Shown here one piece after another: positions 16,386 through 25,380 of a stretch of DNA of 64,000 nt; the stretch's first letter is position 1; every line of letters begins with the position of its first letter. The notes beneath the pieces are model-generated. The model worked only from the letters and a program-made list of their open reading frames with translations. It was not told where the DNA came from and did no database searches. This DNA is from CAWIMX01 sp963837345. Lineage in GTDB: Bacteria; Acidobacteriota; Vicinamibacteria; Vicinamibacterales; CAVVIG01. The position numbers were made by a program, and so were the translations under genes. The stretch spans positions 768,787-832,786 of the forward strand of contig CAWIMX010000002.1 of the NCBI GenBank assembly GCA_963837345.1. Direction: 5' to 3'.

Positions 16386-19004
16386 GTGAGAAGAATCTGG
16401 ACGGTCGCGTTGTGTCTGGCCGCCGCGGTGGCGGGCGCCGCACCCATGGCGGCGCAGGACGCCGACGTCCGCAAGCAGGCGCATGCGCTGCGGACCGAGC
16501 CGGGCGAGATCCGGCTCGACGGACGGCTCGACGAACCGGCCTGGGAACGCGCCATCCCTGTTTTCGACTTCCGCATGGCCGAGCCGACCGAAGGGGCCGA
16601 GCCCACCGATCCCATGGAAGTCCGGTTTCTGTACGACGGATCCGCGCTGTACGTCGGAGCCCGCATGGCCACTGGCAACGGGGGCCTCCAGGCGGTCATG
16701 GGCCGGCGCGACGACGCCGGACAGTCGGAGAATCTCCAGATCGAGCTCGACACCTATCTCGACCGCCGGACGTCGTACATGTTCGGCGTGACGGCCTCTG
16801 GCGTGCGGCTCGATCACTACCATCGGTCCGACGAGGAGAACAGCTGGGACTCGGGCTTCGACCCGGTGTGGGAAGCGCACACGCAGGTCACGAGCGACGC
16901 CTGGACGGCGGAGTTGTGGCTGCCGTTCAACCAGCTGCGCTTCAATGCCCGCGACGCGCAGATCTGGGGCCTGAACATCCGCCGGTTCCGTCCGACGCTC
17001 AACGAACAGGACTACTGGGTCGTGATCGGCCGGACGGCGCGAGGCTGGGCGTCGAGATTCGGCGACCTCGACGGGATTTCCGGCATTCAGCCCTCCCGCC
17101 GCCTCGAGCTGCTGCCGTATGTCGCCGGCTCGTCCCTCGTCAGCGGCGGCACGCGCGATCCCGACAATCCCTTCGACAACGGGGTGAACGTGCGACAGCG
17201 TGTTGGCACGGACCTCAAGATGGGGCTGGGACCGAACCTGACGCTCGAAGCGACCGTGAATCCCGACTTCGGGCAGATCGAGGCCGATCCTGCGGAAGTG
17301 AATCTCAGCGCCTTCGAGACGTTCTTCAGCGAGCGCCGCCCGTTTTTTCTGGAAGGCAACAACCTGCTGCAGTTCGCGACGAACAATTTCTACTATTCAC
17401 GCCGGATCGGTGCCCGCCCGGGCGGTCCCGCGTCTGGCGACTACGTGGATTATCCCAGCGCGGCAACGATTCTGGGCGCCGCGAAGCTGACCGGTCGCCT
17501 GCCATCGGGTACATCGCTCGGTTTCCTGGGGGCGGTGACCGACCAGGAACAGGCGCGAGTCGAGACCGGCGGCCTGCGGTCGAGCGTCCGTGTCGCTCCG
17601 CGCACCTCCTGGGGGGTGGGCCGTGTGCTCAAGGAGTTCGGGGCCGAGGGATCCACGGTCGGTCTCCACATGACGACGATGCACCGGGACTACTCGGAGA
17701 ACGACCCGCTCGCCAGCCTGTTCACCCGCTCGGCATTCACGGCGGGGGCCGACACGGACCTGCTGTTCGGCAACCGCATGTATGAGGCGGAGTTCTCGAT
17801 CGGCGTGACCCACATCGCGGGCGAGGCGGTGGCGCTGGCGCGCATCCAGCGAGGCAACGGCCATCTGTTCCAGCGGCCCGACATCGGCCGGGCGCGGTAC
17901 GACCCGAACCGGACGGCGATGAGCGGCATGCAAATCCGCTGGAGCGTCAGCAAGAATGCAGGGCGGCACTGGCTGTGGAGCAGCAATCAGATGATCGAGT
18001 CGCCGGAGTTCGAACCGAACGATTTCGGTCGCCTGAACTACGCGGGAGATTTCACGTTGAACAACCGGCTCACCTGGCGGGAGACGCGCCCCGGGAAATA
18101 CCTGCGCGCCTACTCGTTTCAGGTGAGCAACAACAACTCGTGGTACTACGACACGTTCCTCGGAATCCGGCCGAGCTTCAACGGCAGCGTGAACGCCACG
18201 CTCCCCAACTTCTGGTCGGTCAACGCCAACACCGGCGTCACCCTGCGGGGCCAGGACGCGCAACTCGCGCGCGGAGGGCCGTCGATGGGAACGCCTCAGT
18301 CGTGGGGGGGCGGCGCCTCGATCCGGAGCAGCAACGCCTCCAGCACACGCTGGAGCGTCGGCACCAGCTACAACGAGTCTGAGATCGGCGATCGGTCCTG
18401 GGGGCCCAACGCCAGCTTTTCCCTGCGGCCTTCGCCGTCGTGGCAGTTCGAAATCGACCCGGAATACAGCCGCGACATCGTGGCCCGCCAATACGTGGCC
18501 TCCGAGGATGGCGGGCATCCCGAGACGTTCGACCGCCGGTACATCTTCGGCGCCATCGACCGATCGACCGTCACGCTGCAGTTCCGGGCGAATCACACGT
18601 TCAAGCCCGACCTGACGCTCGATGTCTACATGGAACCGTTCGCGGCGAGCGGCCGGTACTACGATTTCGGCGAACTGCTCGCGCCGCGCAGCCGCGATCT
18701 GCGACCGTACGGCTCGGGCGCCATCGACCTCACGGCCCATGGCGATGGCACCTACACGGCCACCGACGGCGGATCGAGCGTCGATTTTACGGCGCGCGAC
18801 TTCAACGTCCAGTCGTTCCGCAGCAACGTCGTGCTGCGCTGGGAGTGGCGCCCGGGCAGTATCCTGTACGTCGTGTGGCAGCAGAACCGCGAGAGCAACG
18901 AACTTGCAGGCGGCCACGTGGGCCTCGGCGACGCCTTCGGGTCGTTCGCGGCGCCGGGCGAGAACGTCTTTGCCGTGAAGACGACCTGGTGGATCTCGCG
19001 GTAG
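16386..19004 (+). CDS. DUF5916 outer-membrane protein with CBM9-like domain
   Basis: An 872-residue exported protein. A signal peptide ends near AAPMAAQDA (residue 24). Residues about 30-220 resemble the carbohydrate-binding family 9-like domain (IRLDGRLDEPAWERA, then FNQLRFNARDAQIWGLNIRR). The rest is a DUF5916-type barrel rich in alternating aromatic residues, including FGQIEADPAEVNLSAFETFF and ERRPFFLEGNNLL, and it ends FAVKTTWWISR. The terminal aromatic/arginine end fits outer-membrane insertion. The function is unknown; it often neighbours secreted peptidases, as here. The GTG start at 16386 gives a complete signal peptide. Confidence 0.85.
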   Translation: MRRIWTVALCLAAAVAGAAPMAAQDADVRKQAHALRTEPGEIRLDGRLDEPAWERAIPVFDFRMAEPTEGAEPTDPMEVRFLYDGSALYVGARMATGNGGLQAVMGRRDDAGQSENLQIELDTYLDRRTSYMFGVTASGVRLDHYHRSDEENSWDSGFDPVWEAHTQVTSDAWTAELWLPFNQLRFNARDAQIWGLNIRRFRPTLNEQDYWVVIGRTARGWASRFGDLDGISGIQPSRRLELLPYVAGSSLVSGGTRDPDNPFDNGVNVRQRVGTDLKMGLGPNLTLEATVNPDFGQIEADPAEVNLSAFETFFSERRPFFLEGNNLLQFATNNFYYSRRIGARPGGPASGDYVDYPSAATILGAAKLTGRLPSGTSLGFLGAVTDQEQARVETGGLRSSVRVAPRTSWGVGRVLKEFGAEGSTVGLHMTTMHRDYSENDPLASLFTRSAFTAGADTDLLFGNRMYEAEFSIGVTHIAGEAVALARIQRGNGHLFQRPDIGRARYDPNRTAMSGMQIRWSVSKNAGRHWLWSSNQMIESPEFEPNDFGRLNYAGDFTLNNRLTWRETRPGKYLRAYSFQVSNNNSWYYDTFLGIRPSFNGSVNATLPNFWSVNANTGVTLRGQDAQLARGGPSMGTPQSWGGGASIRSSNASSTRWSVGTSYNESEIGDRSWGPNASFSLRPSPSWQFEIDPEYSRDIVARQYVASEDGGHPETFDRRYIFGAIDRSTVTLQFRANHTFKPDLTLDVYMEPFAASGRYYDFGELLAPRSRDLRPYGSGAIDLTAHGDGTYTATDGGSSVDFTARDFNVQSFRSNVVLRWEWRPGSILYVVWQQNRESNELAGGHVGLGDAFGSFAAPGENVFAVKTTWWISR

Positions 19005-19059
19005 ACCGCGCTGGCACATTCTCGAACGTCGCGTTCGCACGCGGCACGAAGGGGGGCGC

Positions 19060-21225
19060 ATGCCGCACCGTGGATCGACGCGTCGCTGGCTGGTTCAGGG
19101 AGCCCTTCTGGGCGCGGCGATGGTGGCTGGGGCGTGCGGAGGCAATCAGGCGCCACGGATGACGTATCCAGATACGGCCCGAGACGTCGTCGTCGACGAC
19201 TATTTCGGCACGTCGGTTCCCGATCCGTACCGCTGGCTGGAGGATCTGAACGCCCCGGCGGTCGCGTCGTGGGTCGAGGCCGAGAACCGGACGACGTTCG
19301 GCTACCTGAACACGCTGCCCGATCGCGACGCGCTCCGCAGCCGGATCACCGCGCTGTGGAACTACCCGCGCGTCAGCCTGCCGTTCTGGGAGGGCGGCCG
19401 CTGGTACTACTATCGCAACTCGGGCCTCGAGCGCCAGAGCGTGGTGTATGCCCGCGCGGCGCTGGATGAGCCCGCCAGCGTGGTGCTGGATCCGAACGAG
19501 CTGTCGCCGGACGGTTCCATCGCGCTGTCGGATTTCGTGCCGTCGCCCGACGGCCGTCGCTTCACGTACGGCCAGGCCGAGGGCGGCTCCGACTGGTCCA
19601 TCTACTACTTCCGGGACGTCGCGACGGGGGAGACCTTGCCGGACCGTCTCGAGTGGGTGAAGTTCAGCACCGTGTCCTGGACGAGGGACGGACGCGGCGT
19701 CTTCTACGGCCGCTATCCGCAGCCGCCGCCCGGCCAGGAGCTGGAGGCGGCCCTCTCGGACAAGCGCATCTACTACCACCGCCTCGGCACGGACCAGGCC
19801 GCCGACCGCCTCATCTACGCGAGGCCCGAAGAGCCGTCGCTCTTCATCGACGCACACGTCGACGAGTCGGGCCGGTATCTGTTCGTCGATACCAACAAGG
19901 GCACGAGCAACAAGAACGAACTGTTCGTCAAGGACCTGGGCAGCCCCATGGCGCCGCGGCTCGACGCGCCCGTGGCGCCGCTGTATCCCGGACATACGGC
20001 GGCGTACGTGCCGCTCGGCGTCGTGAACAATCTTCTGTATCTGCTGACCGATCGGGACGCGCCGAACCGCAAGGTCGTCTCGGTGTCGATCCTGCGGCCC
20101 GATGTCGCCAACTGGCGGACGATCGTGCCGGAGGGGCCGAATCCGATCGAGTCGGCCAGCCTCGTCGCCGGACTGATCGCCGTCAATCGGCTTGAGGATG
20201 TCGCCAGTGCCGTCCGGTTCTACCGCCTCGATGGCGCGGAGGTCTCGCAGTTGAGCCCCCCGAGTCTCGGCACCGTCGACGGTCCGTCGGGGCGGTTCGA
20301 CCGCCCGGAGATCTTCTACAGCTTCACGTCGCCGCTCTATCCCTCGACCGTGTTCCGGTTCGACCGCGAGAGCGGGGACAGCACGGCGTTCGAGCCGCCG
20401 CCGCCGACGGTCGATCCGTCGCAGTACGAAACCGAGCGCGTCTTCGCGACCTCGAAGGACGCCACGCGCGTGCCGTTGTTCATCACGCACAAGAAGGGGC
20501 TGGTGAAGAACGGCGCGAACCCGACGATGCTCTACGGATACGGCGGCTTCAACATCCCCACGCAGCCGACCTACCGCTCCGATCTGCCGGCATGGCTCGA
20601 ACGAGGCGGGGTCTGGGTGACGGCGAGCGTGCGCGGCGGCAGCGAGTACGGCGAAGCCTGGCACCAGGCGGCGATGTTCGAGAAGAAGCAGAACGTGTTC
20701 GACGACTTCATCGCCGCGGCCGAGTACCTGGTCAAGGAGCGGTACGCCTCGCCGGAGACGCTCGGCATCATGGGGGGCTCCAATGGCGGGCTGCTGGTGG
20801 GCGCCGTGATGGAGCAGCGTCCGGATCTCTTCGCCGTCGCGCTTCCCGCGGCTGGCGTGATGGACATGCTGCGCTATCACCAGTTCACGGGTGGGTCGGC
20901 CTGGACGACCGAGTACGGGTCGTCGGAAGACGCCACGGGTTTCGCCTACCTCTACAAGTACTCCCCTGTGCACAACGTCACGCCGGGGACCTGCTATCCG
21001 GCGACGCTCGTGACGACGGCCGACCACGACGACCGCGTCGTGCCCAGTCACTCCTTCAAGTTCGCGGCGGCGCTCCAGGCGGGGCAGGGCTGCGACAAAC
21101 CCGTGCTCATCCGCGTCGAAACCCAGGCGTCGCACGGGTATCGGCCGACCGACAAACGGATCGCGGAGCTGGCCGACGAGTGGGCGTTCGCGCTCGCGAA
21201 TATGAAGGAGAAGGTCGAGAACTGA
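19060..21225 (+). CDS. Prolyl oligopeptidase family lipoprotein (S9A)
   Basis: A 721-residue serine peptidase. The N-terminus carries a lipoprotein signal with lipobox-like VAGAC, placing it in the periplasm or outer membrane. The seven-bladed propeller domain starts with the S9A signature VVDDYFGTSVPDPYRWLED. The catalytic triad is visible as Ser in MGGSNGGLL, Asp in DHDDRVVP and His in ASHGYRP. Family members cleave after proline in short peptides. It lies 56 bases after the DUF5916 gene on the same strand and converges on a PQQ dehydrogenase gene, with a long hairpin between them. Confidence 0.93.
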   Translation: MPHRGSTRRWLVQGALLGAAMVAGACGGNQAPRMTYPDTARDVVVDDYFGTSVPDPYRWLEDLNAPAVASWVEAENRTTFGYLNTLPDRDALRSRITALWNYPRVSLPFWEGGRWYYYRNSGLERQSVVYARAALDEPASVVLDPNELSPDGSIALSDFVPSPDGRRFTYGQAEGGSDWSIYYFRDVATGETLPDRLEWVKFSTVSWTRDGRGVFYGRYPQPPPGQELEAALSDKRIYYHRLGTDQAADRLIYARPEEPSLFIDAHVDESGRYLFVDTNKGTSNKNELFVKDLGSPMAPRLDAPVAPLYPGHTAAYVPLGVVNNLLYLLTDRDAPNRKVVSVSILRPDVANWRTIVPEGPNPIESASLVAGLIAVNRLEDVASAVRFYRLDGAEVSQLSPPSLGTVDGPSGRFDRPEIFYSFTSPLYPSTVFRFDRESGDSTAFEPPPPTVDPSQYETERVFATSKDATRVPLFITHKKGLVKNGANPTMLYGYGGFNIPTQPTYRSDLPAWLERGGVWVTASVRGGSEYGEAWHQAAMFEKKQNVFDDFIAAAEYLVKERYASPETLGIMGGSNGGLLVGAVMEQRPDLFAVALPAAGVMDMLRYHQFTGGSAWTTEYGSSEDATGFAYLYKYSPVHNVTPGTCYPATLVTTADHDDRVVPSHSFKFAAALQAGQGCDKPVLIRVETQASHGYRPTDKRIAELADEWAFALANMKEKVEN

Positions 21226-21226
21226 G

Positions 21227-21271
21227 ACGCGGAGCTGAGGAACGGGGTTCAACCGTTCCTCAGCTCCGCGT
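21227..21271. terminator. Perfect 19-bp inverted repeat between convergent genes
   Basis: Two perfectly complementary 19-base arms (21227-21245 and 21253-21271) flank a 7-base loop, ggttcaa. The hairpin begins two bases after the stop codon of the peptidase and ends nine bases before the stop of the convergent gene, so it can act on both strands. There is no T-run, so it is an atypical terminator. The left arm and loop contain the 13-mer ctgaggaacgggg also present in the tandem repeat after priA. Confidence 0.7.
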
Positions 21272-21279
21272 GTGCGAGG

Positions 21280-23316
21280 TCAGTTGGGAAGCTTGTACGC
21301 CAGATACTCGCCGGTATAGTTCCCGCCGCTGACGGCAACGACGATGTACTGCTTGCCGTCGTACAGATAGGTCATCGGCGATCCGGTCTGCGGCGCCGGC
21401 ATCAGCACGGAGCCGGCGTCGGCACCGGTGGCCTTGTCGTAGGCTCGAAGCTTCGCGCCGCGCAGGCCTGGCGCCTGCGTCGTCACCTGACCTTCGCCGG
21501 CGATGACGAGCGTCTTGGTGGTGAGGACGCCGATGCGGCCCTGCGATCCAGTGCGCGGGATGTCGAGGCCTTGCAACGCCGGGTTGTTCTTGATGTTGTC
21601 CGGCGTGTCGCCGTGCGCGATCTGCCAGACGATCTCGCCTTTGTTCAGGTCGATCGCGGTGATCCGGCCGTAGGGCGGTTTGAGCAGCGGCAGCCCCTGG
21701 ACCTCCAGGGGATTGCCCCCGCGGCCGCCACGCCCGCCGCGGCCCGCCGCGCCGCGACCGGCGCCGCCGCGACCGTCCGCCGCGTCTTCCTGCGGCGGCG
21801 TCGCGCGACCCTGCACCCAGCCGAAGTCGGAGCGGTTGGGATCAGGCGGAACCAGACCAAGCGCCGACGGCGAGGTGTTCGAGAAGATGTACATGATGTT
21901 CGTCTCGGGATCGAGCGATCCACCTTGCCAGTTCGCGCCGCCGGTCACCGATGGCACGTGGAGCGTGCCGAGCGGTCCCGGCCAGGTGCTGACGACGGGC
22001 GGCGTGAACAGCGGCCCGATCTTGTAGTTCTTGATGAGCTCGAGCGCCTGCTGGTGCAGCTCGGGCGTGAAGTCGATCAGGTCGTCTTCCGAGAGGCCCT
22101 GGACGTCGAAGGCCGGCGGCTTGGTGACGAAGGGCTGGGTCGGACTCGTCTTCTCGCCGGGCACCGTGGACTGCTCGACCGGTCGCTCTTCAATCGGCCA
22201 CACGGGCTCGCCCGTCACGCGGTCGAACACGTAGACCCAGGCCTGTTTTGTCGGCTGGGCGACGGCCTTGATCAGCCGACCGTTCACGGTGATATCGACG
22301 AGGATCGGCGCGCACGGAATATCGTTGTCCCAGATGCCGTGGTGAACGAGCTGGTAGTGCCACTTGCGCTTGCCCGTCTTGATGTCCACGGCGACGAGGC
22401 TCTCGCCGAACAGGCCGTTGCCCGGCCGGTGCCCGCCGTAGTAGTCGCCCGTCGGCAGTTCGACCGGCAGGTACACGAGCCCGAGCTCCGGGTCGATGCT
22501 CATCTGCGCCCAGACGCCGGCGTTGCCCGTGTACGCCCACGAGTCGCCTTCCCACGAGTCGTTGCCGAACTCGCCGGGCGAAGGGATGGTGTGGAAGATC
22601 CACAGACGCTTGCCCGTTTTCGCGTCGTAGCCCCGGATGTAGCCCTTCACGTGCCGGAAGCTCGGCGGCGAGCCGCCCGCCAGATGGGCGGCGCCGACCA
22701 CGATGACGCCGTTCGAGATGATCGGCGTGGCGTGCAGACCGAGCTCGCCCGTGACCGGATCGACGACCTGATCGTCTTCGGCCTTCAGGTCGACCACGCC
22801 GTTCTTCCCGAAGGTCTGCACGGGGACGCCGGTCTTCGCGTCGAGCGCGAGCATGCGGTACCCCGGCGTCACGTACACGACGCGGCCCATGCCGTTGTCT
22901 TCAAAGTAGGCGAGCCCGCGGCCCGACAGCTGCCGCGGCGCGTCGGCGCCGCGCTCGCCCTCGTTCTCGCTGTGCATCCACAGCAGCTCGCCCGTGCCGG
23001 CGTCGAGCGCGACGACCGCCCGCCGCGTGCCGCCGGTGGCGTACACGACGCCGTTCACCATCAGCGGCGTGCCCTGAAGGTTGAACTCCGGGCGCGGACC
23101 GAGCGAGTCGGTCTTGAACCGCCAGGCGATTTCGAGCTTGCTGAAATTGTCCTTGTTGATCTGATCGAGCGGGGAATAGCGGGTACTCGCCAGGTCGGCG
23201 CCGTAGGTCCGCCATTCGCCGTTTCTCGCCTGACCAAAGATGCCGACGTTCGCCCACGCGACGATCGCTGCCGCGCAGACGACCGACAGCCCGAAGAGAC
23301 GGATCCGTCGCTGCAT
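21280..23316 (-). CDS. PQQ-dependent quinoprotein dehydrogenase, secreted
   Basis: A 678-residue protein with a signal peptide (MQRRIRLFGLSVVCAAAIVA, cleavage near FGQA). It then carries the repeated eight-bladed propeller W-motifs of PQQ dehydrogenases, such as RTYGADLASTRYSPLDQINK, VVALDAGTGELLW and ITAIDLNKGEIVWQ. This places it with periplasmic glucose- or alcohol-type quinoproteins feeding electrons to the respiratory chain; the substrate is not evident. No cytochrome c CxxCH motif is present. An RG-rich insert (RGGAGRGAAGRGGRGGRGG) interrupts the propeller near residue 525. An in-frame extension upstream to 23367 lacks a signal-like start, so the ATG at 23316 is used. Confidence 0.88.
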   Translation of the reverse strand: MQRRIRLFGLSVVCAAAIVAWANVGIFGQARNGEWRTYGADLASTRYSPLDQINKDNFSKLEIAWRFKTDSLGPRPEFNLQGTPLMVNGVVYATGGTRRAVVALDAGTGELLWMHSENEGERGADAPRQLSGRGLAYFEDNGMGRVVYVTPGYRMLALDAKTGVPVQTFGKNGVVDLKAEDDQVVDPVTGELGLHATPIISNGVIVVGAAHLAGGSPPSFRHVKGYIRGYDAKTGKRLWIFHTIPSPGEFGNDSWEGDSWAYTGNAGVWAQMSIDPELGLVYLPVELPTGDYYGGHRPGNGLFGESLVAVDIKTGKRKWHYQLVHHGIWDNDIPCAPILVDITVNGRLIKAVAQPTKQAWVYVFDRVTGEPVWPIEERPVEQSTVPGEKTSPTQPFVTKPPAFDVQGLSEDDLIDFTPELHQQALELIKNYKIGPLFTPPVVSTWPGPLGTLHVPSVTGGANWQGGSLDPETNIMYIFSNTSPSALGLVPPDPNRSDFGWVQGRATPPQEDAADGRGGAGRGAAGRGGRGGRGGNPLEVQGLPLLKPPYGRITAIDLNKGEIVWQIAHGDTPDNIKNNPALQGLDIPRTGSQGRIGVLTTKTLVIAGEGQVTTQAPGLRGAKLRAYDKATGADAGSVLMPAPQTGSPMTYLYDGKQYIVVAVSGGNYTGEYLAYKLPN

Positions 23317-23421
23317 TATGTGACCCTCACTTGTGAAAAACGAGCAAGACGAGCGAAATAGTGCCACTCCCGGGGCAAAAAGAAAAGCCCTTGCCGTAGC
23401 TTGTCACAGGTTGCCATCGGC

Positions 23422-23450
23422 TTGTGACCGCGTGCCAGTCCGACTAGGAT
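23422..23450 (+). promoter_or_regulatory. Putative sigma-70 promoter of the acyl-CoA synthetase
   Basis: TTGTGA (23422-23427) and TAGGAT (23445-23450) are separated by 17 bases, and the ATG follows 9 bases later. The -35 box overlaps the right half of an inverted repeat, GTCACA at 23403-23408 and TGTGAC at 23423-23428, which could be an operator. Confidence 0.4.
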
Positions 23451-23459
23451 GGACGCGCC

Positions 23460-25380
23460 ATGACGCTGGTAAGCCCGGTGGTGGAGAAGTGGCGGCACGA
23501 AGGCCGAACCGACCCCGACGCGTTCTGGGCTCGGGCGGCACGCGAGCTGCCCTGGTTTCGGCCCTGGGACCGGGTTTTCGAGTGGAGCCCCCCGACGTTC
23601 CGCTGGTTCGTCGGCGCGCGCACCAATCTGGCCTGGAATGCCGTGGATCGCCACGTGGCGGCGGGCCGCGGCGGTCAGGCCGCCCTCATCTATCTGTGCG
23701 AGAACGGCCAGCGCGTCGTCTGCACCTACGCGCAGGTGCTCCACGACGTCAAGCGCATGGCGGCCGCTCTGCGCGGCCTCGGGATCGGGCGGGGCGACCG
23801 CGTCACGCTGTACATGCCCACCTCGCTCGAAGCCATCCTGCTGATGCTGGCGCTTGTTCGAATCGGCGCGATTCACTCGGTGGTCTTCGCCGGGTTCGGC
23901 GCCAAGGCGCTGGCCGACCGGATCGAGGCCAGCGGATCGAAGGCCGTGTTCACGGCCGACGTCACGTACCGCAAGGGCAAGGCGGTGCGCCTGAAGGAGA
24001 TCGTCGACGAGGCCCTTCGCTCCGGCGGAGCGTCGGTGGAGACCGTGGTGGTGTGGCCGCGGGCCCCCGAGCCGGTCGCGATGACGGGGCGTGACCTCAC
24101 ATGGGCGCAGTTCCTCGCGCGCGCGGACGGGCAGGACGATCGCCACGTCGAGATGGACGCCAACGAGCCCGCGCTCATCCTCGCGACGTCCGGCACCACG
24201 GCGAAGCCGAAGCTCGCGATCCACACGCACGGCGGCTACCAGGTGCACATCCACGCGATGGCCCGATGGGTCTTCGCGATGAAGCCCGAAGACGTGTGGT
24301 GGGCCACGTCCGACATCGGCTGGATCGTCGGCCACAGCTACATGGTGTACGCGCCGCTTCTGGTCGGCTGCACGTCGGTCGTCTTCGAGGGCGCGCTCGA
24401 CTACCCGCAGGCGGAGACGAACTGGCGGACCGTCGTCGAGGAGTTCGGCGCGACCGGCATCTTCACGTCGCCGACGGCCGTCCGGACGTTGATGAAGTAC
24501 GGCGACGAGCCGCTCCGGCGTGTCGATCACTCACGGCTGGCGCGCGTCGTGTGCGCCGGCGAAGTGCTGAACGCGCCGGCCTGGGACTGGCTGCAGAACC
24601 GCATCTTCGCGGGTCGCATTCCCGTGATCGATCACATGTGGCAGACCGAAACGAGCGGGCCCGTGTTCGGCAACCCGCTCGGGCTCGGGCTGTTGCCGAT
24701 CAAGCCGGGTTCGGCGGGCATCCCGTTGCCGGGCATCGATGCGGCGGTGCTCACGCCGGACGGGCAGCCCTGTGAGCCGGGCGAGAAGGGCATCATGGTG
24801 CTCACGCGGCCCTTTCCCGGCCTGACGGCCGCGCTCTGGGGCGAGCCCGATCGGTACGGCCGGGACTATTGGGAGCGAATTCCCGGCGTCTACTACACCG
24901 GCGACTCGGCGCACTTCGACGAGGATGGGTACGCGTGGTTCGCCGGGCGGGCCGACGAGATCATCAAGATCGCGGGGCACCGGATCGGCACGATCGAAGT
25001 CGAGAGCGCGTGCCTGATGAACCCGGCGGTTGCCGAGTGCGGCGTGATCGGGCGGCCCGACGACACGCGCGGCGAGGTGATTTCCGCATTCGTCGTGCTC
25101 AAGCACGGACAGGGCGCATCGCCCGAGTTGCGCCAGGCGCTCCTCGAGACCGTCCGACACGAGCTGGGACCGATTGCGGTGATCGGCGAGCTGAACTTCG
25201 TCACGTACGCTGCCGAAGACGCGGAGCGGCAAGATCATGCGCCGCGTCCTCAGGGCCGTGACCCTCGATCGCGATCCGGGCGACATCACCACCATCGAGG
25301 ACGAAGGCTCGGTCGACGAAGCCCGTGGGGCCTGGCGGCGGATGAAGGACGAGATTCAGGCGCAACGGAAGGAGGCCTGA
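23460..25380 (+). CDS. Acetyl/propionyl-CoA synthetase family enzyme, frameshifted near 25,206
   Basis: An AMP-forming acyl-CoA synthetase of about 640 residues that activates acetate or a similar short acid. It has the ACS-type N-terminus (EWSPPTFRWFVGARTNLAWN), the P-loop ATSGTTAKPKLAIHTHGGY, WQTETSG, and the hinge YTGDSAHFDEDGYAWFAGR. The P-loop differs from the usual TSGTTGKPKG, so the exact substrate is uncertain. At 25,200-25,207 an extra T in gtcacgtacgctgcc breaks the frame. Removing it restores TLPKTRSGKIMRRVLRAVT, which includes the catalytic, acetylation-regulated lysine, and then a normal end at a TGA (25378-25380). That stop overlaps the next gene's ATG. An insertion error is likely. 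Confidence 0.88.

Noticed and set aside
16260..16880. Minus-strand open frame ending MAGFEPAAP that overlaps the tRNA-Pro gene
   Set aside because: This ending is the well-known false peptide produced by reading the antisense of a tRNA T-arm. The rest of the frame lies antisense to the DUF5916 gene.
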